Virus record (IMG/VR): IMGVR_UViG_3300037502_001156
Coordinates: 1-39,418 of that record
From: a virus
Length of the DNA: 39,418 nt
Direction: 5' to 3' (one strand)
A program made the position numbers and the translations under genes. The notes below the pieces were generated by a model that searched no databases, was not told the origin of the DNA, and saw only the letters and a list, made by a program, of their open reading frames with translations. This document shows, piece by piece, positions 27,061 to 34,117 of the stretch (position 1 is the first letter of the stretch; each line of letters starts with the position of its first letter).

Positions 27061-28909
27061 ACGACTCACCATACTTGGCTTCACAGGCTACCGGCAACCC
27101 CGTCGCCCACTCCGGCGGCGTTGACATCACCGCAGTAATTGTTGCAACCGCTTGTTCCACATCGTTTTTATGAGCCACGATTACCGCAGCGTCATGCACA
27201 GTGAGAACAGGACGGTAACCCCGCTTCTGAATCTCCAGCATCTGCTCCCCCACGATGATGCGAGCCAGTGCCTGCACCACGTTCTCGACCATCGCACCGC
27301 CCCAGATGTTGACCACGCCTTTGCGCGAGGTATAGATGAAACGGTCGTTCTCCTTCCGCAGTTTGGGATAACGAATGTGCAGTCCGTTCGGCAGGCGAAT
27401 CCCTTGCTCGGTAATCCACAGGCACTTGTGTTTACCCAGCGGATATTCCTTCGTACCCTTTGGCCACGAGATCAGATGGTTCAACGCAAGGTCACACTCG
27501 TGCCATAGCGCCGGGATTTTGTCGTTGGTCTGGCGATACAGGTCCACGATGCGTTTGCACTCTGCCTCGGGCAGATCAGCACCCGGTGGCTGCGTCTTCA
27601 ATGTATGCTGAAGCTTCTTGGCACCCGTACCGTAACCCAGTCCTAGTACGCAGGTCTTACCTACGAACCGCTCTACGGGATCTTTCTTGCTGACCGGTCT
27701 TTTGTAGACCTTGCTGGCAAAGACGCTATACACATCCTGCCCGTCGGCAAACTGCTGAACTAAATCTTTTTGGCCAGCCAGCCACGCAAGGACACGCGCT
27801 TCGATCTGCGAGGAGTCGCAGTTGATAATGACATGACCCGGCGGAGCCACCACCGAATTCTTGAGTGCCTTCTTTTTCTTATCTCGTGATGGAAGGTTTT
27901 GAAAGTTGACGGCATCTGCGCCTGCCCAACGACCCGTGTGAGCGCCGTAATAACGGAGCGGGACAGGTAGCCTGCCACGATTCCTAGCACCAATATGAAT
28001 AAAGCGTTCAATGCGTGACTCCTCTATAGTTGACTTGGTGCCGAGACGAACGGCACATAACTGCTGAATAAACGGATCGTCATGCTCCGTTAGCTCAATG
28101 AAGCCCTCGTCATTCTTGGCAAGGGCGTAGGTTTCTTTCTTCGTTGTCGGACTGATCTTCATTGGCGGATCAATCCCAAACTCAGTCAGCAACGCTGCAA
28201 ACTGTGGATTACTGGCAAGCTTCTTGCGGACATCCTCCTCGGTCTCACAACCGAGTTTGCTCTTCAGCCCCGTCAGAAGCACATGCTTCTCTTCCTTGAT
28301 CTCTTCCAACCGCGTGACGAGCAACGCATCATCCACCTGCAATACAGGTTGCGTGTACATCCGCAGTGTCATGTCAATCAGATCTAATTCCGATCTGGGA
28401 AAATAATCCGATATAAGAACACTAAACAAGGCAAAAGTAAGATTAACGTCATTAATACAATAGTCGCCATAACGACGAAGATCGGCAGGAGTAAAATCCT
28501 GACGACGTTTACCCAAAGCATCCACCACCTCCGTGCCTTTTTTACCCAATGCGTATCTTTCAACAAGCGCCGCTAACGAGCCGCCAGCATCGACGCCATG
28601 TATCGCACGGGCCATGCAGAGGGTGTCGAAATACTTCGCTGGAGTGATGCCGAAGATGAAAGATAAAATCGCTCCGTCAAACTGTGTGTTGTGACAAAGC
28701 AGTGCGGACGTACTCCAGTCCACTTGATTCAACCACGCCTTGATCTCAGCGTGAGATCCGCTGAACCACTCTGTTTTATCGTCATCAATCTTCATCGCCA
28801 CGCCGATCACTTCGAAGCGTGGGTCGTTGATGTACTCTTCCGTCGTCAGCTTCGATAGGCTGAACTCTTTGGAGTAATACGTTTCAAAGTCGAGCGTGAC
28901 GAAACTCAT
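27047..28909 (-). CDS. DNA polymerase I-like (family A) with 3'-5' exonuclease
   Basis: The 620-residue phage replicative polymerase has no 5'-nuclease domain. Proofreading exonuclease: LDFETY with Asp7/Glu9 (Exo I), CHNTQFDG near 72-79 (Exo II), YCINDVN near 150 (Exo III). Polymerase: motif A CDSSQIEARVLAWL near 362, motif B FVGKTCVLGLGYGTG near 415, motif C TVHDAAVIV near 572. Motif C normally reads HDE; here Glu is replaced by Ala while the catalytic Asp stays. GGAMVENVVQALARI upstream of motif C is also typical. The ATG overlaps the preceding stop (ATGA). The nearby Cas4-like nuclease, primase-helicase and SNF2 helicase complete a phage replisome. Confidence 0.93.
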   Translation of the reverse strand: MSFVTLDFETYYSKEFSLSKLTTEEYINDPRFEVIGVAMKIDDDKTEWFSGSHAEIKAWLNQVDWSTSALLCHNTQFDGAILSFIFGITPAKYFDTLCMARAIHGVDAGGSLAALVERYALGKKGTEVVDALGKRRQDFTPADLRRYGDYCINDVNLTFALFSVLISDYFPRSELDLIDMTLRMYTQPVLQVDDALLVTRLEEIKEEKHVLLTGLKSKLGCETEEDVRKKLASNPQFAALLTEFGIDPPMKISPTTKKETYALAKNDEGFIELTEHDDPFIQQLCAVRLGTKSTIEESRIERFIHIGARNRGRLPVPLRYYGAHTGRWAGADAVNFQNLPSRDKKKKALKNSVVAPPGHVIINCDSSQIEARVLAWLAGQKDLVQQFADGQDVYSVFASKVYKRPVSKKDPVERFVGKTCVLGLGYGTGAKKLQHTLKTQPPGADLPEAECKRIVDLYRQTNDKIPALWHECDLALNHLISWPKGTKEYPLGKHKCLWITEQGIRLPNGLHIRYPKLRKENDRFIYTSRKGVVNIWGGAMVENVVQALARIIVGEQMLEIQKRGYRPVLTVHDAAVIVAHKNDVEQAVATITAVMSTPPEWATGLPVACEAKYGESYGDC

Positions 28910-29451
28910 AGATCAACACTCCATGTTTCGGTCTGCCGCTGCAACTTCGGCCACTCGACTGTCGTAACAAATGACTTGTCCTTCACAAGAACGTGATTGG
29001 TAGGCTGTGCCGTGAATCTGCCGTTGTCCAACTTGATGAAGTAAAACTCCTTGGACTGCTCTGGCTCCAGACTGAACCCATCAAGCATGGGGATCGCTGT
29101 GAACATGTATCGCCCATACCGCTCTTCCTTGTCCCGCAACTTCACGTGCATAGGCACGGCTTCAAGAAACGGATACTCAACCACGCTGAAGTGATAACCG
29201 TAGCAATCCCACGTTTGAGCGTCATCAGTCTCCCAAATATTTTCACATGTAAGCGAATGAGCCAACCGATGCAGCGGCACGTTGCGATACACCGCACCGC
29301 ACTCCAACATGACATGGCACCCCCACGTTCTGCCGGGGTGACTCACGAGACCAAACCATGCCACGCGCTCCCACTTGTCGTTGCCGAATGTGTTCGGCTG
29401 TACAAAACAATATGTATGTCGGGGCAATGGCCCCGCGCCTGAGTAAATCAT
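28906..29451 (-). CDS. Unknown conserved protein (181 aa) upstream of DNA polymerase
   Basis: No family is recognised. The protein is rich in aromatic residues, His and Cys (PRHTYCFVQPNTFG, WGCHVMLECGAVY, WDCYGYHFSVVEYPFL), suggesting a compact beta-rich fold. It starts with ATG at a 4-base overlap with the zinc-finger gene upstream and ends at a 4-base overlap with the polymerase ATG, so its translation is tied to the polymerase. A role as polymerase accessory factor is possible from position only. No signal peptide or membrane segment is visible. Confidence 0.75.
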   Translation of the reverse strand: MIYSGAGPLPRHTYCFVQPNTFGNDKWERVAWFGLVSHPGRTWGCHVMLECGAVYRNVPLHRLAHSLTCENIWETDDAQTWDCYGYHFSVVEYPFLEAVPMHVKLRDKEERYGRYMFTAIPMLDGFSLEPEQSKEFYFIKLDNGRFTAQPTNHVLVKDKSFVTTVEWPKLQRQTETWSVDL

Positions 29452-29630
29452 TTTCTACCCACCGTTTTATCTAGTACCCACCCAGTTGGCGTTTCGCTGT
29501 AACCCACCACGCGCAACGCCTCGTCATTCCTGCAAGTGCCAAACCTGTATTTGTGAAACCTGAATGACTCAGGGTTCTTGAAAGTCCTTTTGCATTCGGC
29601 GCAAGTACGCACCTTTTTTACGACGGCCAT
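29448..29630 (-). CDS. Small zinc-finger-like protein (60 aa)
   Basis: From ATG 29630 the product contains Cys10-x2-Cys13 (TCAECKRTF), His26 and Cys33, a CCHC-type spacing that could bind one zinc. The tail VGYSETPTGWVLD looks like a short beta hairpin. RBS GAGG stands about ten bases before this ATG, so I prefer it over a start 66 bases upstream. It overlaps the next upstream gene by 62 bases in another frame and the following gene by 4 bases. Likely a small nucleic-acid-binding or host-interaction protein. Confidence 0.65.
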   Translation of the reverse strand: MAVVKKVRTCAECKRTFKNPESFRFHKYRFGTCRNDEALRVVGYSETPTGWVLDKTVGRK

Positions 29631-29793
29631 TTCGTAGCCTCTCCACTTCTTTCCGCAAGTAAATGATCTCGTCTCGACACGCCCACAACACGCCACCCAC
29701 CGTCAAGAACTTCATCTCTGTCGTGGTAGAAGCATCGTTGATTTCGTTCGGGAGGGCTTGAATCAAATCCAAAATGTCATCTTCGATTTCCAC
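29569..29793 (-). CDS. Small helical protein (74 aa), function unknown
   Basis: The first 58 residues are acidic then helical (IEDDILDLIQALPNEI, DEIIYLRKEVERLRNG), consistent with a coiled coil. The last 20 residues, very basic, lie where the frame overlaps the zinc-finger gene and may be tolerated rather than selected sequence. Start is a GTG with GAGG eight bases upstream. It overlaps the previous gene by 17 bases. No family is recognised. Confidence 0.5.
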   Translation of the reverse strand: MEIEDDILDLIQALPNEINDASTTTEMKFLTVGGVLWACRDEIIYLRKEVERLRNGRRKKGAYLRRMQKDFQEP

Positions 29794-29980
29794 GCAGCGC
29801 CTCTAGTTCGTTTTTTAATGTTGTGATCTCAAGTGCCAACACGTTGGCCTCAAGTGCGAGACCCGCTTGACGGATACTGGCTAAGGCTTCGCTGACTTTG
29901 GTTTGTTGAGAGTACCGCCACGGCATTCGTTCCATCTCGTCGCGCCACGCTCCCGGCGGGGACTGATCGTCTACGCTCAT
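29777..29980 (-). CDS. Small helical protein (67 aa), function unknown
   Basis: Met start at 29980 with GGAG seven bases upstream. The C-terminal half is an alternating hydrophobic helix (ASIRQAGLALEANVLALEIT), which predicts a coiled coil; the N-terminal half is Trp/Pro-containing. Its first 131 bases lie under the end of the HTH-like ORF 29850-30182 in another frame. At least part of one of the two frames is therefore probably not selected as protein. No family is recognised. Confidence 0.5.
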   Translation of the reverse strand: MSVDDQSPPGAWRDEMERMPWRYSQQTKVSEALASIRQAGLALEANVLALEITTLKNELEALRGNRR

Positions 29981-30182
29981 GTTCCATCTCCTCCAGTATT
30001 CGTATGTCGTATTGTTTTATTCCACGATACAACGCGGAGCGTACAGTAGATCCTGCAATGCCCCACTCGGCAGCAAGATCCTTGTACTGTTTGGTCTTCA
30101 TCAATCGACCGGCAAGTTCCTGCTGTTCGAGCAGAATCTTGTATTGCTCATAACTCAACAACGGACCTTTCATTTTCCGCAT
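29850..30182 (-). CDS. Small HTH-like protein (up to 110 aa) with doubtful C-terminus
   Basis: Residues about 28-60 (KTKQYKDLAAEWGIAGST then VRSALYRGI) resemble a helix-turn-helix of the kind used by small phage regulators or HNH-associated DNA readers. After the overlap with the next gene begins (about residue 68), the sequence turns into a Ser/Arg-rich string with no evident structure. It may be an unselected extension. The start could be Met1 (30182) or Met4 (30173). It overlaps the upstream gene by 13 bases. The N-terminal part looks real. Confidence 0.5.
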   Translation of the reverse strand: MRKMKGPLLSYEQYKILLEQQELAGRLMKTKQYKDLAAEWGIAGSTVRSALYRGIKQYDIRILEEMEHERRRSVPAGSVARRDGTNAVAVLSTNQSQRSLSQYPSSGSRT

Positions 30183-30436
30183 TCCTTTCTCGTCTGTTCA
30201 CGCACGAGCGTCAGTAATTTACAGATCACATGGCTCTCGCTCTTCTGACCGCTTGCCTTGTGTATCTGGTCAAACTGGTTAGCGAGATTCTCAATCATGT
30301 CCCAGTCGATGTATTCCAGTTGCAAGTTATCGCCAATCGTCGCCCAGACTTTTTCCTGCGGCGGGATAGGCACCATGTCCTCGGGCTTTACGTCGAGATA
30401 GGAAACGTCATCGTCATTAATCTCGGGATAGTGCAT
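30170..30436 (-). CDS. Small acidic protein (88 aa), function unknown
   Basis: The N-terminus is acidic and Pro-rich (EINDDDVSYLDVKPEDM). The remainder is helical (DWDMIENLANQFDQIHK, ICKLLTLVREQTRKE). The ATG lies 20 bases inside the end of the glycosyltransferase gene, indicating coupled translation. High negative charge and small size would fit a host-protein inhibitor, but there is no family match that I can see. Confidence 0.6.
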   Translation of the reverse strand: MHYPEINDDDVSYLDVKPEDMVPIPPQEKVWATIGDNLQLEYIDWDMIENLANQFDQIHKASGQKSESHVICKLLTLVREQTRKECGK

Positions 30437-31598
30437 ACGCTTTCAACTCCTCTATGATTTGTTGCACTTGTTCATCCCACGGGGCCACCATGTTGGTGCG
30501 TGGGTATAGTCGAACACTCGGGTAGAATAAACTGTGTCGTCCGTTCTTGTGATTCCAATACCACAATTTGTTGGCATCCAGTACGTACGTCGGTATACCC
30601 ATCGCCCCCGCCAGATGCACATTCGCATTGGATACAGACACTACCGTATCGCACAACGACATGATCGCAGCCACGCCTTCTAAGTCAAAGAAGTTATTGA
30701 CCGTGGTCTGGTGAATGATCTTGCCAGTCTCACTCTCAAACGGTTCGATGTCGTAGTCCGGCTTGCCGTATTGCAGATTGACAATCTTGATGTTTGGGAT
30801 GTCCCACAGACCAAGCAAGTTCTTCAGTTCAATACTCTTGTGCTTGGCAATGCTCGGTGCGGTACTCGCCCAAGAAAGTCCTACAACAAACTCACCCGGC
30901 TTGGTCTGTAGTTCTTGCTTGATCTGTTCAATACGGTTCTGATCAGGCTGAATGTACTTGGTGGCCCGATAAGCATCGATCTGCGAGGCACGTTTAATAA
31001 AGTGTCCACCGATGCTGCCGACTGCGATCTGTGAATCGTACTCGGAGTTCTGCACCTTGGTGCTGTGCGGGATAAATTTGATGTTCGGGTTTGCACGTTT
31101 GAAAAGATTTAACAGACGTATGTCGATCATCACCGTGACTTTATCTACGTGCTGCTTCAACGCCGACAGCAAACTTCCGTACAACAACTGATCACCGATG
31201 CCTTGCTCGCACCAGACAAGCACAGACTTATAGCCCTTGCCTATCTCCCATGACGGGAGTCGAGTCTTGAGTTTAGGTGAATTGAACGATGAACTATTCC
31301 ACCGCTCGTCATACAACTTCCACCCATGCTCGAAGTTGCCCAACTGCAACTCCATCAGACCCATCGTCCACTTGGCATCTGCGCTGTTGGGGTCAAGAGT
31401 AAATGCCTCATTGAAATCTGCACGAGCCTGATCCCAACGGTGCATCTCCCAATTAACTCTCCCACGTTGTACGTATGACGCGACAAGTATGGGTCGCAGG
31501 TCAATGATCGTATTGAGGTTCGGCAGCGCGTCGTCAAACTTATCGTTCTCCATGCACGACAGCGCGTCTTTGAACATCTCTTGTAATGATCTACTCAT
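30417..31598 (-). CDS. TPR-containing GT-B glycosyltransferase-like protein
   Basis: Residues about 1-105 form two to three tetratricopeptide repeats (ALPNLNTIIDLRPILVASY, ARADFNEAFTLDPNSADAKW). From about 125 comes a heptosyltransferase/GT9-like fold: VLVWCEQGIGDQLLYGSLL is the N-terminal 'EQGxGD' motif, VVGLSWAST opens the second Rossmann half, and LCDTVVSVSNANVHLAGAMG is the donor-site loop. Such TPR-GT proteins occur in bacteria and some phages and transfer sugars to protein, glycan or modified DNA; the substrate is not evident. AGGAG precedes the ATG. It is the only clear carbohydrate enzyme in the early region, sitting among short unknown genes like a cargo (moron) gene. Confidence 0.8.
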   Translation of the reverse strand: MSRSLQEMFKDALSCMENDKFDDALPNLNTIIDLRPILVASYVQRGRVNWEMHRWDQARADFNEAFTLDPNSADAKWTMGLMELQLGNFEHGWKLYDERWNSSSFNSPKLKTRLPSWEIGKGYKSVLVWCEQGIGDQLLYGSLLSALKQHVDKVTVMIDIRLLNLFKRANPNIKFIPHSTKVQNSEYDSQIAVGSIGGHFIKRASQIDAYRATKYIQPDQNRIEQIKQELQTKPGEFVVGLSWASTAPSIAKHKSIELKNLLGLWDIPNIKIVNLQYGKPDYDIEPFESETGKIIHQTTVNNFFDLEGVAAIMSLCDTVVSVSNANVHLAGAMGIPTYVLDANKLWYWNHKNGRHSLFYPSVRLYPRTNMVAPWDEQVQQIIEELKAYALSRD

Positions 31599-31608
31599 GT
31601 TTGCTCCT

Positions 31609-31725
31609 TCACCATATCTCTACCCCTCCTCGCTTTGCCTTCCACTCTGGTGGCGGCACGTGCGCCCACTCACGAAGTACGTCGGTTCTGCGTTTCTTCC
31701 ACCAGTCAATGAACCAACGGATCAT
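31609..31725 (-). CDS. Tiny Trp-rich basic protein (38 aa)
   Basis: ATG 31725 overlaps the stop of the upstream gene (ATGA). The frame runs exactly to a stop ten bases before the glycosyltransferase ATG, filling an otherwise empty gap. The product begins MIRWFIDWWKKRR and ends GGVEIW: six Trp residues in 38 and a cluster of Lys/Arg. An amphipathic, membrane-active or peptide-inhibitor role is possible. Tight packing is the main support, and expression remains to be shown. Confidence 0.45.
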   Translation of the reverse strand: MIRWFIDWWKKRRTDVLREWAHVPPPEWKAKRGGVEIW

Positions 31726-32219
31726 ACGTTCGCTCTCACTTCTTTCTCCGGCTTGCCTTGGTACTTAACTTCTACTTTGGCTACCGCGTCCCAAACCTCG
31801 GACAACTCAATCAGGGTGTCGTACTTGCGACGGCACGCTCGAAGCTCAATGAGTGCAGTCTGAATCAGATTCAACCGCAACGCCTCATCGCTCATCACAT
31901 CGTTGATATGCCGATAGCCGGGAAAGCCAGAGCCAGCCTTGCGATCTTCAATCAGCGAGACCAACGCACGCACCGGAGGCTTCTGATCATCGACCGGCTT
32001 CAACACAAACAGGCGAATGATCCTGCTCGCATACGAAAGCCTCGCCTGCTCCGCCGCATGACTGTCATCCCATAGCCCTTGCTTATCAAAGTCCTCCCAT
32101 AATGCCGAGTCCGTGTTGGCTCGGGCAAAGGCCACGATCTGTTCCTGTTTAAGAAGCCCCCCGTGTACTACACGGAGGGCGTCCAGTTCCTGATTTACAC
32201 GCTCACGCAGCGACGACAT
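31722..32219 (-). CDS. Conserved phage protein (165 aa), function unknown
   Basis: From ATG 32219 (GAGG six bases upstream) the protein begins MSSLRERVNQELDAL and continues GGLLKQEQIVAFAR, GLWDDSHAAEQARLSYASR and IIRLFVLKP. The pattern 'L...viafAr......WDD..Aa...r...ar.lIr' is one I recall from many phage and prophage proteins near recombination genes, with no known role. Helical content is high. It overlaps the upstream gene by 17 bases; these two are often found together, in my recollection. Confidence 0.65.
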   Translation of the reverse strand: MSSLRERVNQELDALRVVHGGLLKQEQIVAFARANTDSALWEDFDKQGLWDDSHAAEQARLSYASRIIRLFVLKPVDDQKPPVRALVSLIEDRKAGSGFPGYRHINDVMSDEALRLNLIQTALIELRACRRKYDTLIELSEVWDAVAKVEVKYQGKPEKEVRANV

Positions 32220-32862
32220 CGACCACCTCGCCTTGAATGTCAAACAAACCCCAGCCCATGCCCGCACTATTCTTAGAGTCCGGGCGACCTTCACCGATAC
32301 CTACCTGCTGACCGACTCGCATCATCAAGTTGATGATGTCGTTGTGGCTGAACATATCGCCGTCGTATCGCACACGCACGGTCATCTTCCAGTTCTTCCA
32401 CATCGGACGCACGCGGATATCGACCGAACCGTTGTCGTTGCGAGCATACGTCGTGTGACGTTGCGGCTCACCAAAGATCCGAATCAACGGCGTCTCATCA
32501 TCCACATCGTAACCATCGGCCAACACAAACGCAGCAAGCTTTGCGTGCGTCATCTTGTACCCGACCGTACGACAGGCCGAGATCATCGCGTTTCTGAATG
32601 CACCCGCTGGCACACCGGACCAACCTTCGTGGGTCAAGTGCATTGCACCCGAATACACTTCATCAAAGTTCTTCGGCTCACGCTTTTTCTTGCCGGTCGC
32701 ACGAGACCCTTCCTTCTGCGTGGCAATGATCTGCTCACGCGCTTTGCGACTGAACTTGTTAATCACAAGCGGAGCCGCGCCCACAATGTTGATCTCTGCA
32801 ATCCGAAACTTCGGAGCCGGGATCTCAACCTTTTCAACTTTCGCATTTTCCTTCGTAGCCAT
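32203..32862 (-). CDS. Conserved phage protein (219 aa) with Gly-rich C-terminal loop
   Basis: ATG 32862 is preceded by GAGG. A Lys-rich N-terminus (about 1-20) leads to a mixed alpha/beta core with GVPAGAFRNAMISACR, FGEPQRHTTYAR, then VGQQVGIGEGRPDS and MGWGLFDI. The 'GIGExRP...GxGxF' ending resembles Gly-rich loops in RAMP-like and some ssDNA-binding folds; this is a visual similarity only. The neighbouring 165-residue protein is coupled by overlap. Its start lies just downstream of the pentamer array, making it the first gene transcribed after that array. Confidence 0.65.
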   Translation of the reverse strand: MATKENAKVEKVEIPAPKFRIAEINIVGAAPLVINKFSRKAREQIIATQKEGSRATGKKKREPKNFDEVYSGAMHLTHEGWSGVPAGAFRNAMISACRTVGYKMTHAKLAAFVLADGYDVDDETPLIRIFGEPQRHTTYARNDNGSVDIRVRPMWKNWKMTVRVRYDGDMFSHNDIINLMMRVGQQVGIGEGRPDSKNSAGMGWGLFDIQGEVVDVVAA

Positions 32863-32884
32863 TTTCAATTACCTCTGTTGTTAC

Positions 32885-32911
32885 TAAACACACTTCAATA
32901 AACACACTTCA
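32885..32911. repeat. 13-bp tandem direct repeat before the 219-residue gene
   Basis: TAAACACACTTCA occurs at 32885-32897 and again at 32899-32911, one base apart. In the leftward sense it reads TGAAGTGTGTTTA twice, 23-48 bases upstream of the gene's ATG. Two identical sites spaced 14 bases apart could be an operator or a duplicated promoter element. Confidence 0.6.
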
Positions 32912-32920
32912 CTCAACCAA

Positions 32921-32938
32921 GCCCGAACGATTCCGGGC
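32921..32938. other. Hairpin between the pentamer array and the direct repeats
   Basis: GCCCG (32921-32925) pairs with CGGGC (32934-32938), with extra AA/TT pairing inside. No T-run follows on either strand, so it is not a typical terminator. It marks the boundary of the pentamer array on its downstream side for leftward transcription. Confidence 0.4.
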
Positions 32939-33455
32939 CTTTCCAAACCGTGCCACACCTAGCGTTGCCTGCGTTGCGATGCTGAACCAAACCTCGGTCC
33001 GCCCAACCTTTCGCTGCCATGCCTGCGATGCCATGCCTCTCCAAACCAAGCCGCACCGTGCGCTGCCTGCGATGCCTTACCACGCCGTGCCTCGCCGGAC
33101 GCTACCCGACCGCGACCCGCCTGACCAAGCCTGCCGTATCTCACCGTGCGTTGCCCTATCACACCTGTCCATGCCTTGCCTGCGATGCCTCACCAAGCCT
33201 ATCCGCGCCGCACGCCGACTTGCCTCGCCTGCGATTCCTTACCATGCCTTGCTCAACCGGACCTTGCCAGACGAGTCCACGCCTTACCCGGCGGAGCCTG
33301 ACCGCGCCTGCGATGCCTCACCACACCTGACCAGACCGCACCCAACTCATCCACGCCTGCGATGCCCAACCACACCGGGACATACCCCGCGTAGCCGCGC
33401 CGCGACGGGCCTTGCCTGCGATACCGGACCTAGCCAATCCCTACTTAACCACGCC
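32931..33455. repeat. Pentamer-periodic array: about 100 NNCCN units reset by GCGA tetramers
   Basis: This non-coding region is written in five-base steps in which bases 3-4 are usually CC on the plus strand. At intervals a four-base GCGA shifts the register by one: GCGA at 32976, 33025, 33069, 33182, 33231, 33310, 33359 and 33418, with a variant GCCG at 33133. Between resets lie 9, 8, 12, 9, 9, 15, 9 and 11 pentamers. Resets are flanked by GCCT and most often TGCC, giving a core CCTGCGATGCC. Five is not a multiple of three, so the ORF of 209 codons crossing it is spurious. On the leftward sense strand it reads GG every five bases with GGCATCGCAGG cores. Function unknown. Confidence 0.9.
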
Positions 33456-33462
33456 TGCCTTG

Positions 33463-33840
33463 TTACGCTCGCTTCCTCGCAGCGATCTCACGCTGCAAAT
33501 ACCACAGAGCTTTTTCCAGATCCTCAATCGGATCACCCTTCTTGCCCGCACGGGATACGTACTTCACTACGTTGCCCAAACGGTAATTCAAATCTTTGGC
33601 TTCGATGAAGTCGATGGTCTCAACGCCACCCGTCTTGTAATGCGGGGGATGATTAACAAGATCGGTAGCAGCCAGTAATTTCATGGCCGCATCTTTGTAT
33701 TGGGGTTGGATAAATAATTTCGTCGGCTTGCTCTCAATCTCATCCATCGCCTGCTTCACTTCCTTCACAGCCTTCACGCGGTCAACCCCCAACTCAACAT
33801 CCCGAATCGCTTTCATCAATCTTGATTTCGACTTACTCAT
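33463..33840 (-). CDS. DUF3310 protein, T7 gp1.7-like nucleotide kinase family
   Basis: The second half of this 125-residue protein has VNHPPHYKTGGVETIDFIEA followed by NVVKYVSRAGKKG and LEKALWYLQREI, the full DUF3310 signature. In T7 the gp1.7 protein with this domain phosphorylates dGMP and dTMP, so a role in nucleotide supply is likely. The N-terminal 60 residues are helical and lysine-rich and not part of the domain. It overlaps the VRR-NUC gene by 8 bases. The pentamer array starts just after its stop. Confidence 0.88.
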   Translation of the reverse strand: MSKSKSRLMKAIRDVELGVDRVKAVKEVKQAMDEIESKPTKLFIQPQYKDAAMKLLAATDLVNHPPHYKTGGVETIDFIEAKDLNYRLGNVVKYVSRAGKKGDPIEDLEKALWYLQREIAARKRA

Positions 33841-34117
33841 AACCCAATAACTCCTTTAAATCGTCCACGTTGTGTTCATCAATCACCAACGCCAACCCGC
33901 CCGCTTGTCTGATCCTTTCGAGTGCGTGTTCTTGTAGAGCCGTTGGCCTGTTCTTCCCTGCCTTGCACTCAATCCCCACAAACCTTCCGCGATAGCAAAT
34001 CAAAAAGTCCGGCGTCCCACTCAACCCGTACCCACCCGTCGCAGGCATCGCGTAGTACGCACCCATCTCGGTCAAGTATTTCTTGACCTTCACTTTGACC
34101 TTTGCTTCTGGCGTCAC
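33833..34117 (-). CDS. VRR-NUC domain nuclease
   Basis: The 94-residue stand-alone nuclease has the PD-(D/E)XK core: GGYGLSGTPDF with Asp37, IECKAG with Glu50 and Lys52, then TALQEHALERIRQAGG. This matches phage VRR-NUC proteins, relatives of FAN1 and Holliday-junction-type nucleases. It may trim replication or recombination intermediates or act on host DNA. It begins with GTG at a 4-base overlap (GTGA) with the zinc-ribbon gene upstream. Length is normal for the single-domain phage form. Confidence 0.9.
   Translation of the reverse strand: MTPEAKVKVKVKKYLTEMGAYYAMPATGGYGLSGTPDFLICYRGRFVGIECKAGKNRPTALQEHALERIRQAGGLALVIDEHNVDDLKELLGYE

Noticed and set aside
31205-31213. Extra GGTGCGAGC copy in the glycosyltransferase gene
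   Set aside because: Inside codons for the conserved WCEQG motif and far from any gene start; most likely chance.
32931-33455. Pentamer array considered as CRISPR or classic iteron origin
   Set aside because: No constant repeat of CRISPR length with unique spacers, and no fixed iteron word; the constant property is a five-base rhythm. An origin role is still possible but not shown.
32979-33608. Plus-strand ORF of 209 codons over the pentamer array
   Set aside because: The region repeats every five bases, not three. Stop-codon scarcity comes from GC-rich pentamers, and the product is Cys/Pro/Arg/Thr word salad.
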